From Ignavibacteriales bacterium (GTDB lineage Bacteria > Bacteroidota > Ignavibacteria > Ignavibacteriales > SURF-24): a stretch of 57,938 bases of DNA. The notes under the pieces were generated by a model. The model saw only the letters and a program-made list of their open reading frames with translations, had not been told where the DNA came from and did no database searches. The translations under genes were made by a program, and so were the position numbers. Each line of letters begins with the position of its first letter. Within the stretch, counting starts at the first letter, position 1. Shown one piece after another: positions 8,300 to 17,432 of this stretch. The stretch lies in the NCBI GenBank assembly GCA_003599415.1, contig QZKB01000113.1, positions 1-57,938 of the forward strand. The letters run 5' to 3'.

Positions 8300-10339
8300 T
8301 TAAACCTCTATCCTGCCAAGAAATTCAATTTCAACATTTGCCGGTAATTCCGTATAAGACAGAACAACCAATTCCGGGAAACTAGTATTGAGTAATCTGA
8401 ATAAGTATGGTCTTATTGTAGCAGCTGTAATTATAATGGGTACATATCCCATACTTCTGAATTTATTTATAAACGATTTCATGTTATTATTGAGAACAAC
8501 CAGGCTATCGGGACTTAAGCCAAGTGTCTGGATTGATTCTTTTTGTTTTTGCAATGCATTAGTAATTTGTCTTTCAAAATCATCACCAAGAGTAACGGCA
8601 TGAATAACACCATTGCCGTCGCGGTAAAGATTTGCTATCGTATCACCAAGTGAATGACGGACATATTCTGTTAATACATCAACATTCTTTGTAATCTTTG
8701 AATAATCAGTCAGGGATTCAAGTATCTGCACAAGGTCCTTAATCGGGATTAATTCTTTAAGCAGGTTCTGCAAAACTTTCTGAATTACGCCAAGAGGAAG
8801 AACCTCAGGATTGATATCTTCAATTACTGCAGGATATTCTTTCTTCAGGTTTTCAAGCAAAGTCTTAACCGATTGTCTGCCGAGTATTTTATCAAAATTC
8901 TTTTTGATTGTTTCCTGTAAATGAGTTGACAAGACGGAGATGCTGTCAACAACTGTAAATCCAAGTAATTCGGCTCTGTCTTTTTCCTGTGTTGTAATCC
9001 AGAACGCAGGCATATTGAATGCAGGGTCTTCAGTTGGTATGCCGCTTAACTGCTCTGTAACATTTCCCGGATTCATTGCAAGAGATCTGTCCGAATAGAT
9101 CTGGTATCCTGCTGCAATATTACCTTTTATTTTTATGATGTATTCATTCGGGCTAAGTTGTAGGTTATCTCTTACTCTTACAGGAGGAACAAGCACACCA
9201 TATTCAAGGGCAATAAATTTACGTGTTGCAGATATTTTCTGGAAAAGGTTTCCGCCCTGGGATTCATCCACAAGTGCAATTAACCCGTAACCAATTTCAA
9301 TTTCAATCGGATCTACCTGCAGATATTCTTCTACTTTTTCTTCAACCGGTTCAACCTGTACCGCATCAGGAATTTTTTCAACTGCCGCCTGAGCTTTTTT
9401 ATTTTTCTTCACGATATATGCAACAGATCCTAATATTATGGAAAGTATCATAAACGGAATTGTAGGCATACCCGGTACAATAGAGAATAAACCCACCGCA
9501 CTTGAAACAGTACCAAGTACTCTTGGATTGGAGAACAACTGGCTTTTCATCTGAAGATCAAGCATATCTCCGCCGCCGCTTCTTGTTACAACCATACCTG
9601 CAGATGTAGCTATAAGAAGTGCGGGTATCTGTGTTACAAGACCATCACCGATTGTTAGTATTGTATAAGTTTGAAGAGCATCTGTAATTGACATCCCTTT
9701 CTGGGCGACACCAATTATAATTCCACCAACAATATTTATTACGTTGATAAGTAATCCTGCAATCGCATCTCCTTTTACGAACTTGCTTGCACCATCCATT
9801 GCTCCAAAAAATTCTGCTTCGCGACTTATTTTTTCTCTTCTTGTTCTTGCTTCACTTTCATTTATAATACCCGCATTAAGATCGGCGTCAATTGCCATCT
9901 GCTTACCCGGCATACCATCAAGAGTAAAACGTGCGGCAACTTCAGAAATTCTGCCGGATCCTTTTACGATAACAATAAACTGAATAATTACGAGGATAAT
10001 GAAAATTATAAATCCAACAATATAACTACCGCTAACTACAAACTGCCCGAAGGTTTCAATTACTTTACCTGCATATCCGTCAATAAGAATTAACCTTGTC
10101 GAACTGATATTCAATGACAATCTTAATAAAGTGAGCATTAGAAGCAATCCGGGGAAAACAGAAATCTCTAACGGTGATTGAATATATAAAGACACAATCA
10201 ATATGAGAACAGCAGCGGAGATATTTAAGGCAAGGAAAAAGTCTAATAGAAAGGGCGGCAAAGGAATAACCATTAACGCCAGGATAAAAATTATTCCGAA
10301 AGCAAGCATGATATCCGTATGTCTTAATAAATTCTTCAT
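8300..10339 (-). CDS. flhA: FlhA, export gate protein
   Basis: The large export gate component of the flagellar type III secretion system, 679 residues (family about 690). The N-terminal half has about eight membrane helices and the conserved cytoplasmic FHIPEP segment (FTLDGMPGKQMAIDADLNAG, then INESEAR). The C-terminal half is the nonameric cytoplasmic ring domain that docks chaperone-substrate complexes. It starts with ATG one base after flhB. Nothing unusual. Confidence 0.97.
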   Translation of the reverse strand: MKNLLRHTDIMLAFGIIFILALMVIPLPPFLLDFFLALNISAAVLILIVSLYIQSPLEISVFPGLLLMLTLLRLSLNISSTRLILIDGYAGKVIETFGQFVVSGSYIVGFIIFIILVIIQFIVIVKGSGRISEVAARFTLDGMPGKQMAIDADLNAGIINESEARTRREKISREAEFFGAMDGASKFVKGDAIAGLLINVINIVGGIIIGVAQKGMSITDALQTYTILTIGDGLVTQIPALLIATSAGMVVTRSGGGDMLDLQMKSQLFSNPRVLGTVSSAVGLFSIVPGMPTIPFMILSIILGSVAYIVKKNKKAQAAVEKIPDAVQVEPVEEKVEEYLQVDPIEIEIGYGLIALVDESQGGNLFQKISATRKFIALEYGVLVPPVRVRDNLQLSPNEYIIKIKGNIAAGYQIYSDRSLAMNPGNVTEQLSGIPTEDPAFNMPAFWITTQEKDRAELLGFTVVDSISVLSTHLQETIKKNFDKILGRQSVKTLLENLKKEYPAVIEDINPEVLPLGVIQKVLQNLLKELIPIKDLVQILESLTDYSKITKNVDVLTEYVRHSLGDTIANLYRDGNGVIHAVTLGDDFERQITNALQKQKESIQTLGLSPDSLVVLNNNMKSFINKFRSMGYVPIIITAATIRPYLFRLLNTSFPELVVLSYTELPANVEIEFLGRIEV

Positions 10340-10340
10340 A

Positions 10341-11426
10341 CTACACTATGCTCTTCTTTTTCCTGTTATTTCTTAAGTTAAAGATATAAGCCAGCACCTG
10401 AGCAACTGCTTTAAATAAGTTAGCGGGAATTTCATCTCCCACTTCACAGCTTTTAAATAATGCTCTTGCGAGTTCAACATCTTCGTGCAACGGAACGCCA
10501 TGTTCTTTTGCAATCTGTTTGATTCTCTGGGCAACAGCATCTGCTCCTTTAGCAAGAACTTTAGGGGCATATTTGCTTCCCGCATTATATTTTAACGCAA
10601 CAGCAAAGTGAGTAGGGTTAGTAATAACAACATCAGCTTTTGGAACATCCTGCATCATCCTGCTGCGTGCCATCATCATTTGCTTGCTTTTAATTTTACT
10701 TTTAACAAACGGATCACCCTCGGAATTTCTCATCTCCTCTTTCTGTTCCTGTTTTGTCATCATAAGTTCTTGTTTATGCTTGTACTTCTGGTAGCCAAAA
10801 TCTATTCCGGCAAATATCATATAGACAAGAGTTATCTTCCAGATCAGTCTGAATGCAGTTTCAATCATATATGAAAATAATTCCGAAACAGTTAATCCCG
10901 CAAGGCTTACTGTTTCATCAATAATATCCTGGAGAATCCAATAAGCAAACAATCCGACGATTGTAAGCTTAATCAAAGCTTTAAAGACTTCAATAAAAGA
11001 ATGACTGCTGAAAAATTTATTTTTGATGCCGGTTAATGGATTCATCCTTGTGAATTTTGGAGCCATCGGTTTTAGTGAGAATTTAAAACCAACCTGCGCA
11101 ATGCTTGCAGCAAGAGAAACAATTACAAGCACAATAAGAATAGGTGCCAGTACCGAGAAGAAAAACAGGATTCCTTTTAATGCATACTCGCTAAGCGAAT
11201 CTGAAGTAATTGTAAATGAGTTTAACGAGCTGAAAATTGTAACTGCAAATTCCGATATGCTGTTTCCTATCATTCCTTTGGTGACATAAACAGCCGTCGT
11301 TCCGGCAAGAAAAATAGCAAAGGAATTTATTTCCATACTTTTGGCAACAGAACCTTTTTCGCGTGTTTCCCTTATTTTTTTCTCGGACGGTTGTTCGGTT
11401 TTTTCCTGTCCATCTACTTCTGCCAT
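10341..11426 (-). CDS. flhB: FlhB, export specificity switch protein
   Basis: An export apparatus protein of 361 residues with four membrane helices and a cytoplasmic domain that cleaves itself in the NPTH motif, seen here as VVITNPTHFAVALKYN near residue 269. This cleavage changes export from rod/hook to filament substrates and is triggered through FliK, encoded upstream at 18503. The N-terminus (KTEQPSEKKIRETREKGSVA) is typical. Its ATG overlaps the fliR stop by one base. Confidence 0.97.
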   Translation of the reverse strand: MAEVDGQEKTEQPSEKKIRETREKGSVAKSMEINSFAIFLAGTTAVYVTKGMIGNSISEFAVTIFSSLNSFTITSDSLSEYALKGILFFFSVLAPILIVLVIVSLAASIAQVGFKFSLKPMAPKFTRMNPLTGIKNKFFSSHSFIEVFKALIKLTIVGLFAYWILQDIIDETVSLAGLTVSELFSYMIETAFRLIWKITLVYMIFAGIDFGYQKYKHKQELMMTKQEQKEEMRNSEGDPFVKSKIKSKQMMMARSRMMQDVPKADVVITNPTHFAVALKYNAGSKYAPKVLAKGADAVAQRIKQIAKEHGVPLHEDVELARALFKSCEVGDEIPANLFKAVAQVLAYIFNLRNNRKKKSIV

Positions 11427-12199
11427 TATGCTCCCATTGCCTTTATTAAATCGAACAAAAGATTTTCAAAATTCGCAAGCATAGTTCTTAACAAATAAAT
11501 TATAACCGGTGTTGCCGCTACAAGAAGCGCTAATCCTACTCCGATCTGAAGCGGTTGAATTACAAAGAACACCTGCATCTGCGGGATTATTCTTGCAATT
11601 AACCCTGCAGAAATATGTATCAGGAAGAACGAGATCATTATTGGTGCAGCTATTTTAACAGCCAGTACAAACACACCGGCAGAATAATTTACCAATAATT
11701 GTAACACGTTTTTATTTATTGAATACGTTCCAATCGGGATAATGTTGAAGGAATAGCTTACTGCCCTTATTATGTAGTGATGACCATTTATGGTTAAAAG
11801 AATTAATACGGCAACAAAATTAAATATCTGCCCGATGATATTGCTTTCCATTTCAAGCGTGGGATCAAAAGCCGAAGCCATTGATAAACCAATATCAAAC
11901 CCTATTAGCATTCCGGCAAAAGAGACGCCGTAAAAAATAAAATTTATAGAAAAAGCTATTATCATTCCCGTTATAAGTTCTTTAATTCCGATTAAAGCAA
12001 GCATTAATAATCCCTTATCAACATCGAATGTAAATCCTTTAATTGAAAAAAAGACGATGTAAGAGATAACAAGCGCAAGGAATAATTTCGAAATTGCGGG
12101 AAGTGATGTGCTGTTAAAAAACGGCGCTATAAAGAAAACAGGAACTATCCTTAAAAAAACAAGCAGCACTATTATAAAATCGTTTACTAAAATATTCAT
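11426..12199 (-). CDS. fliR: FliR, export apparatus membrane protein
   Basis: An integral membrane component of the export gate, 257 residues with six or so hydrophobic helices. Recognisable segments are FDIGLSMASAFDPTLEMESN and LLTINGHHYIIRAVSYSF. FliP, FliQ and FliR form the export channel. The gene overlaps fliQ by four bases and abuts flhB. Confidence 0.96.
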   Translation of the reverse strand: MNILVNDFIIVLLVFLRIVPVFFIAPFFNSTSLPAISKLFLALVISYIVFFSIKGFTFDVDKGLLMLALIGIKELITGMIIAFSINFIFYGVSFAGMLIGFDIGLSMASAFDPTLEMESNIIGQIFNFVAVLILLTINGHHYIIRAVSYSFNIIPIGTYSINKNVLQLLVNYSAGVFVLAVKIAAPIMISFFLIHISAGLIARIIPQMQVFFVIQPLQIGVGLALLVAATPVIIYLLRTMLANFENLLFDLIKAMGA

Positions 12200-12465
12200 T
12201 TTATAAAGGTGCCGAACATATTAAAAAATCTTATTGTAAGAGAAATCAACTGATCAGCAATAAAAGGAAGAAGCAGAATTATAACTATTGCAGTAACAAT
12301 AATTTTAGGCACAAAAGTTAATGTCATTTCCTGGATTGAAGTTGCCGCCTGGAAAATTGAAATTATTATACCAACAATCAGAGAAGCGCCAAGTATTGGC
12401 AGAAGAATAAGCAGTGTTGTAAAAAATACATCGCTTAAAAGGCTTGAGATTACTTCAATCGTCAT
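12196..12465 (-). CDS. fliQ: FliQ, export apparatus membrane protein
   Basis: A small export channel subunit of 89 residues with two hydrophobic helices, the family length. The conserved segment IISIFQAATSIQEMTLTFVP is clear. It overlaps fliP and fliR by four bases each, which indicates coupled translation. Confidence 0.96.
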   Translation of the reverse strand: MTIEVISSLLSDVFFTTLLILLPILGASLIVGIIISIFQAATSIQEMTLTFVPKIIVTAIVIILLLPFIADQLISLTIRFFNMFGTFIK

Positions 12466-13232
12466 ACGTTAAAACTCCTTACAAGTGAACCAACAATTAA
12501 ATTCCATCCATCGACAAGTACAAACAGGAGGACTTTAAACGGAAGCGAGACAAGCATCGGCGGCAGCATCATCATACCCATGGACATAAGTACACTTGAA
12601 ACAACCATATCCACAACAAGGAAAGGAATGAAAAGAAAAAATCCAATAATAAACCCGGCTCTTAATTCGCTTATAACAAAAGCAGGAATTAAAACGTAAG
12701 TCGGCAAATCATTTCTGGAATTAGGTTTCGGCATATTGGAAAGGCTGACAAAAAGTTCAAGGTCTTCGTCTCTTACATTTTTGAACATAAACTCGCGGAT
12801 AGGATTTATTCCTTTGTTATAAGCAGAATCCATTGTTATTTTCCCGTCCATATACGGTTTAAGCGCTTCATCATTTACTTTATTCCAGGTTGGCGCCATT
12901 ATAAAAAGCGTAATAAATAATGCCATACCTGCAAGTAGTTGGTTTGGCGGCATCTGCTGTGTGCCCATTGCGTTCTTAAGAAACTGGAAGACAATTATTA
13001 ACCTGAGGAAGGAAGTTGTCATAATCATTATTGAAGGAGCAAGCGAAAGAACCGTAAGCAAAAGCAAAAGCTGAAGCGTTACGGAAATATCTTTCGGGCT
13101 ATCCGATGAACCGACATCAATACCAATTTTAGGTAAGGGAATGGTAGTCTGTTGTTGTTGCTGTGCAAAGGCATTATCTGCAAAAATAATTAATGCGGAC
13201 GCGGTAAAAAGTATAAGTAAGAATTTTTTCAT
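12462..13232 (-). CDS. fliP: FliP, export channel protein
   Basis: The core export channel protein, 256 residues. It has a cleavable signal peptide (MKKFLLILFTASALIIF, ending near AFA) followed by a glutamine-rich stretch. Conserved family segments are MTSFLRLIIVFQFLKNAMGT and FIPFLVVDMVVSSVLMSMGM. It overlaps fliO and fliQ by four bases each. Confidence 0.97.
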   Translation of the reverse strand: MKKFLLILFTASALIIFADNAFAQQQQQTTIPLPKIGIDVGSSDSPKDISVTLQLLLLLTVLSLAPSIMIMTTSFLRLIIVFQFLKNAMGTQQMPPNQLLAGMALFITLFIMAPTWNKVNDEALKPYMDGKITMDSAYNKGINPIREFMFKNVRDEDLELFVSLSNMPKPNSRNDLPTYVLIPAFVISELRAGFIIGFFLFIPFLVVDMVVSSVLMSMGMMMLPPMLVSLPFKVLLFVLVDGWNLIVGSLVRSFNV

Positions 13233-13567
13233 TTCTTGTTCAATCCTTTTTTAAAGTAGTCCAAGAAATTAACTGCAGAGGCTTCTTCAATTTCTTTCAG
13301 GTTGATTTCATCCTTGTTAAGTTTATCTACAAGCGAAATTGACTGATCACTTACACCAAGCACATAAACCTTATCCATTATCTTTACCACGCTTATAAAC
13401 TTTTTAGGCATGATAAGCTGGGTGGATAATACTTTTATGTTAAGCAATTTCGGATTCTTTCCTTCGGATGCATAGACGTATTTTTTTAACAGGTAGAGCA
13501 TTGCGTAAAGCAAACCCGCAAGCAGTAATAAAACGAGAAAGATTTTTACAATATCCCACAGGTTCAT
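13229..13567 (-). CDS. fliO: FliO, export apparatus assembly factor
   Basis: A 112-residue protein with one N-terminal membrane helix (about residues 6-28) and a cytoplasmic domain containing LSTQLIMPKKFISVVKIMDK, as expected for FliO. FliO helps FliP assemble. Sequence conservation in this family is low, so the call rests on length, topology and its place between fliN and fliP. It overlaps fliP by four bases. Confidence 0.85.
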   Translation of the reverse strand: MNLWDIVKIFLVLLLLAGLLYAMLYLLKKYVYASEGKNPKLLNIKVLSTQLIMPKKFISVVKIMDKVYVLGVSDQSISLVDKLNKDEINLKEIEEASAVNFLDYFKKGLNKK

Positions 13568-13568
13568 A

Positions 13569-13943
13569 TTAAAGTCCTTTTAATCTTTCTGCTGAATCAA
13601 CAAGGTTCGTTATTCTTATGCCGAAATGTTTATCGATAACCACGACTTCTCCTTCGGCAATTTTTTTATTGTTCACAAAAACATCAACCGGTTCGCTTGC
13701 AAGTTTATCAAGTTCAATCACGTAACCTCTTTCAAGTTCAATTATGTCCTTTATCTGCATTTTTGTTCGACCAAGTTCAATGTACACATTAAGGTTAACG
13801 TCTTTTAAAAACTCAAGTTTATCATCTGAGAAATAACCTTTTCTTGTTGATTCATCAAGCGATGTAAATTCAGCTTTTCTGGCATCGATATTAGACATTC
13901 CCGGGAAACCTTCACCATTTAAAGATGATTGTTGATTATCCAT
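13569..13943 (-). CDS. fliN: FliN, C-ring switch protein
   Basis: A switch-complex protein of 124 residues. The N-terminal 45 residues are a loose leader, and the rest is the SpoA/FliN domain (LNVYIELGRTKMQIKDIIEL, then NNKKIAEGEVVVIDKHFGIR). It forms the base of the C-ring with FliM and FliG and docks export substrates. It lies two bases after fliM. Confidence 0.96.
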   Translation of the reverse strand: MDNQQSSLNGEGFPGMSNIDARKAEFTSLDESTRKGYFSDDKLEFLKDVNLNVYIELGRTKMQIKDIIELERGYVIELDKLASEPVDVFVNNKKIAEGEVVVIDKHFGIRITNLVDSAERLKGL

Positions 13944-13945
13944 TA

Positions 13946-14926
13946 TTAATTCTCCTCGTTTTCAATACGTCTTGTAATTTTTATTGCTTTATGTCCACCG
14001 ACAATTCCGGGTTGCCCCATAAATGTAGGTTTATCTGATATAGATACGGTCAACTCATCACCGACTTTTTTATCAACCAGAATAACGTCTCCGGTATTTA
14101 ATGAAAAAAGTTCTTTGAATGATATAAGGGATTTACCAAACTCCACTTTGAGTACCAAATCAGTTTTTTTAATATGATCAATTAGAATTGCCTTGGAAGA
14201 AGTGCCCTGATACTTTACTGGTCTTATTGTTGAAATACTCTGGCTATTTATTTTTGACAGGATTGTGTCGAATGCATAAGTTGCAAAACACAGGTTCATC
14301 AGGTAAGAATTTTCACCTATCATTATTTCAAAACTGAAGAGCAGAATACTTTCACTCTGGGATGTTACCTGCGCAAAGTCGATATCAGATTCAAACCGTT
14401 CAACAACAAATTCATAATCGCCTATAATCTGCCAGGCTTTATTTAATTCAGTCATTACCTTTTCAACAAAAATATAAAGAACGCGTTGTTCTATTGGCGT
14501 AATAAGTTTAGCCTTCACATCACCGCGCCCGTTACCTCCAAGAAACCTGTCAACAAGCGTTAATGCCAGTTCAGGACTTATTTCCAAAATTCCTTTAACG
14601 TCGGAGCCGTGCAAATCATAAGTATATAAACAGGCGGGATTTGAAACCGACAGCACATATTCCGAATAATAAATCTGATCTACCGATATGATATTTATGT
14701 TAATTATTGTTTGAAGTTTGGACATAAGGAAAGATGTAATACTTTCACTAAATGTCTCGTGGATATTTCTTAATGTTCTAAGCTGGTTTTTGGAAATTCT
14801 GTTCGGCAGTCTGAAGTCATAAGGTAAAACATTTTTCTCTAATTCAGTCTGACCCGGTTTTTCCGTACCGGCTTTGACGGTATTAAGAAGGGCATCAATT
14901 TCTTGTTGTGATAGTAATTCAGCCAT
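13946..14926 (-). CDS. fliM: FliM, C-ring switch protein
   Basis: A switch protein of 326 residues. The N-terminal peptide LLSQQEIDALLNTV is the conserved CheY-P binding site. The CheC-like middle domain follows, including IHETFSESITSFLM, and the C-terminal SpoA-type domain ends near TFMGQPGIVGGHKAIKI. It binds phosphorylated CheY, two of which are encoded at 33485-34244, and reverses or brakes the motor. It starts one base after fliL. Confidence 0.97.
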   Translation of the reverse strand: MAELLSQQEIDALLNTVKAGTEKPGQTELEKNVLPYDFRLPNRISKNQLRTLRNIHETFSESITSFLMSKLQTIININIISVDQIYYSEYVLSVSNPACLYTYDLHGSDVKGILEISPELALTLVDRFLGGNGRGDVKAKLITPIEQRVLYIFVEKVMTELNKAWQIIGDYEFVVERFESDIDFAQVTSQSESILLFSFEIMIGENSYLMNLCFATYAFDTILSKINSQSISTIRPVKYQGTSSKAILIDHIKKTDLVLKVEFGKSLISFKELFSLNTGDVILVDKKVGDELTVSISDKPTFMGQPGIVGGHKAIKITRRIENEEN

Positions 14927-14927
14927 A

Positions 14928-15476
14928 TTATTGCATTATATATTTACTGAAATAAATATCGTTTATTTTAACGCTTGGAAATTTGCTTTTTATGCTACCG
15001 GAAAGTTCAACTTTAAGCGAATCCTTAAAACCAATCTGGCCAAGCTGACCAATTGTTTTACTTGAAATGGTTGAGATGATAAGATCTTTTACAATTGGTT
15101 CTCTCTCTTTTAAAAATTTTAGTTGTTCCTCACTAACAACATCAATGTTTACGGATGCAAGCATCAAACGCTGGCCGGATGTTCCGGTTGGATTAACAAT
15201 TACATCCTCCATCGTATAAATAAACTTGCCGAATGATTCTTTTGGGGCTTCTGATTTGATTTCTCCCTTGTTTTCCTCTGTGCCTGTATTTTCAGCAGCA
15301 GAAACCTGGTTAGAATTATGTTTGTTCATAAGAATGTTAGCGGTTATAAAGTACACGACAACCAGCTGAACAATAAATAACGGCAAACCAATAATAAAAA
15401 CTTTGGGATTAATGCCGGATTTTTTACCTGAACCGGCTTTGCTTTCCACGTTTGACCCTTCAATTTTTTCTTCCAT
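14928..15476 (-). CDS. fliL: FliL, basal-body stator-associated protein
   Basis: A single-pass membrane protein of 182 residues from the revised start. The membrane segment (VFIIGLPLFIVQLVVVYFIT) is near residues 25-48, and the periplasmic domain ends with SIKSKFPSVKINDIYFSKYI, as in FliL. I start it at ATG 15476 because a perfect sigma-54 promoter at 15512-15526 lies inside the longer GTG-initiated frame that begins at 15542. It is the first gene of the fliL-to-flhG operon. Confidence 0.88.
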   Translation of the reverse strand: MEEKIEGSNVESKAGSGKKSGINPKVFIIGLPLFIVQLVVVYFITANILMNKHNSNQVSAAENTGTEENKGEIKSEAPKESFGKFIYTMEDVIVNPTGTSGQRLMLASVNIDVVSEEQLKFLKEREPIVKDLIISTISSKTIGQLGQIGFKDSLKVELSGSIKSKFPSVKINDIYFSKYIMQ

Positions 15477-15511
15477 TACACTATAATCCGTTTTTACTTT
15501 CGTGATAAAAG

Positions 15512-15526
15512 GCAACGAATGTGCCA
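15512..15526 (-). promoter_or_regulatory. Sigma-54 promoter of the fliL operon
   Basis: The minus strand reads TGGCAC-ATTCG-TTGC, an exact match to the -24/-12 consensus with GG and GC 12 bases apart. Transcription should begin near 15501, about 25 bases before the revised fliL start. The NtrC-type activator at 36876-38276 is the obvious candidate activator. Confidence 0.85.
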
Positions 15527-15619
15527 TTAAGTATAAAACCACAAATGCAGTTTTTTTATTGTTTTATAAAGTGAAATGAAGGATGAAAAGAATACGCTGG
15601 CTAATATTGTGCAGGTGTG

Positions 15620-15659
15620 GAAATATAAAAAAAAGGGATACAACTGACTGTATCCCTTT
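15620..15659 (-). terminator. Intrinsic terminator after flgE
   Basis: An 11-bp perfect stem (AAAGGGATACA with TGTATCCCTTT, 6-base loop, 15632-15659) is followed on the minus strand by a run of eight T then ATATTT. It begins 30 bases after the flgE stop and separates the hook operon from the sigma-54-driven fliL operon. Confidence 0.9.
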
Positions 15660-15688
15660 GGTTATCTAAACTTATCTTTGGTTACCCA

Positions 15689-17326
15689 TTATCTAACTAA
15701 GTTGGTTATTTCTTGTAAGAGGGTGTCAGATACCGTAACAGTTCTTGCGTTTGCCTGGAAACCGCGCTGTGCTACAATCATTCTTGTCATCTCTTCGGAT
15801 AAGTCAACATTTGATTGTTCCAGGGCACCCGATTGAAGTGTTGTTCCGGTTTCTTCACCTGCTTCACCAATTAAAGGATTACCGGAGTTTGCACTAACTG
15901 TATATAAGTTATCTCCAACACTTGCTAAACCGCCAAGGTTAGGAAAGCTTGCAAGCATTATCTGGGCAAGATTTCTTGAGTAACCGTTTGAGAAAACACC
16001 TACAATGTACCCGTACTGATCAATACTTACATCAGTTAAAGTAGCAGCGGCAGAACCATCCTGTGATAAAGCAGATACAACTGATTCAGAAGATGTCTGG
16101 GAAATACCGCTGAAGTTTTCGCCAAAATCTAAAGTAATATTCTGCTGGCTTGCACCTGATTCAGGGTTGAAGACCAATACCGGCGGATTCGGAGAAATAC
16201 TTTTTATTGAACCATCTGTATTGAACGATATTGTACCTGAATTCTGCGTTAAAGTACCGCTTTCAGTTGGAACACTAGCATTCCAGTTCCATTCATTGTC
16301 TGATGTCTTTGTGAATTTTAGAGATAATGTGTGTGAGTTTCCCAAAGAATCAAATATTGTTAAGGTACCGGTTACAATGTTTGGCTCTCTGTTATTATCA
16401 ACACTTGAACTTAAAGTTTTAGCACCATCAGTTTGGGTTACTTCAGTAGAATCAAAATCAAAATTAATTCCCAATACAGAATCTTCAATGCTAATAACAT
16501 CCGGAGCTGCTCCGTCCATCGTTAATAAAGCACCGGTTGTTCCATCAAAAATCATTTCAACGGCTGCCGGGGGTGCTGCAAAAATTGAAGCACCAGTGCT
16601 ATCAGTTACATCATAAGTCATATCATAAGTATTTGCGGCAGTTTTCTCATATGTAGAAGTTAAGACATATTCATTTCCACTGTCATCATAAATAGTATTG
16701 TACTCTACAACTGTGTCACCAACCAGCATTGCAGAGTTGATATTACCTGATTGCTGATAAATTTCTGATCTTGTAATTGTTGAGGAGCTGCTTAGATTAC
16801 CGCCCCAGGTTGTATTTTGTGTTGCAACTGCAGGTAACTTAAGATTAGGATCAATAAGTACATCTTCAAGATGGTTTCCTGGAGGAATAACACCATCTAT
16901 TGTAGCTACTTTACCCTGAACAATTGCGCCGTCTGAATTAACTAATTTACCGTCTGCATCAAATGAAAAAGCTCCGGCTCTTGAGTAAAAGGTTTGTCCG
17001 TTACTTTCAAGAACAAATAATCCGTCGCCCTGTAAAGCCAAATCAGTTACAATACCGCTTGTTTCAAAAGTGCCCTGGCTCCAGTCCCTGTCAATAGAGC
17101 TGACTTTCATACCAAGACCAACCTGGTAAGTATTTGTACCACCGGTTGTTGATGAAGGATTTGTACCGTATCTAACGAATTGGTTAAATGTATCACTGAA
17201 TGTAACTCTTGAACCTTTGAAACCGATTGAGTTAACATTTGCAATGTTGTTGCCGATAAGATCTAACATGGTTTGATGGTTACGTAAACCGGAAACGCCA
17301 GCGAACATGGAATTAAGAAGTGACAT
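15689..17326 (-). CDS. flgE: FlgE, hook protein
   Basis: The hook subunit, 545 residues, longer than the enteric protein (about 400) but normal for many other phyla. The N-terminal rod/hook motif (LNSMFAGVSGLRNHQTMLDL, then IGNNIANVNSIGFKGSR) and C-terminal motif (LEQSNVDLSEEMTRMIVAQR) are intact. The middle Ser/Thr/Asp-rich domain forms the hook surface. Start choice is secure: AGGAGGT lies 6 bases before the ATG. It is the last gene of the flgB operon and has a structured leader and its own downstream terminator. Confidence 0.97.
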   Translation of the reverse strand: MSLLNSMFAGVSGLRNHQTMLDLIGNNIANVNSIGFKGSRVTFSDTFNQFVRYGTNPSSTTGGTNTYQVGLGMKVSSIDRDWSQGTFETSGIVTDLALQGDGLFVLESNGQTFYSRAGAFSFDADGKLVNSDGAIVQGKVATIDGVIPPGNHLEDVLIDPNLKLPAVATQNTTWGGNLSSSSTITRSEIYQQSGNINSAMLVGDTVVEYNTIYDDSGNEYVLTSTYEKTAANTYDMTYDVTDSTGASIFAAPPAAVEMIFDGTTGALLTMDGAAPDVISIEDSVLGINFDFDSTEVTQTDGAKTLSSSVDNNREPNIVTGTLTIFDSLGNSHTLSLKFTKTSDNEWNWNASVPTESGTLTQNSGTISFNTDGSIKSISPNPPVLVFNPESGASQQNITLDFGENFSGISQTSSESVVSALSQDGSAAATLTDVSIDQYGYIVGVFSNGYSRNLAQIMLASFPNLGGLASVGDNLYTVSANSGNPLIGEAGEETGTTLQSGALEQSNVDLSEEMTRMIVAQRGFQANARTVTVSDTLLQEITNLVR

Positions 17327-17356
17327 AATAACCTCCTAAGGTTTTATTTTGTTGTT

Positions 17357-17412
17357 GATCCGGCGTCAGTCAGTCGGCCGGGTCAAGAGCGTCCTCAAAA
17401 GGTCCCGCTCTT
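17357..17412 (-). promoter_or_regulatory. Double-hairpin leader upstream of flgE
   Basis: Two abutting GC-rich hairpins are read on the minus strand. The first has a 7-bp stem AAGAGCG/CGCTCTT (17385-17412) with a 14-base loop that can form an inner CCT/AGG pair. The second has an 8-bp stem GACCCGGC/GCCGGATC (17357-17384, one G-T pair) with a loop containing TGACTGAC. Neither is followed by a T-run, so they are not terminators. They lie between the previous stop and the flgE ribosome site, which is about 20 bases further on. I recognise no known riboswitch. Confidence 0.6.
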
Positions 17413-17432
17413 ATATTGTTAATTAAAATTTG

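Noticed and set aside
15477..15542. FliL extension from a GTG at 15542
   Set aside because: A perfect sigma-54 promoter lies within it, and the remaining protein starts at a normal distance before the membrane helix.
17357..17412. Intrinsic terminator before flgE
   Set aside because: Stems are strong but the downstream minus-strand sequence is AACAACAAAATAAAA with no T-run.
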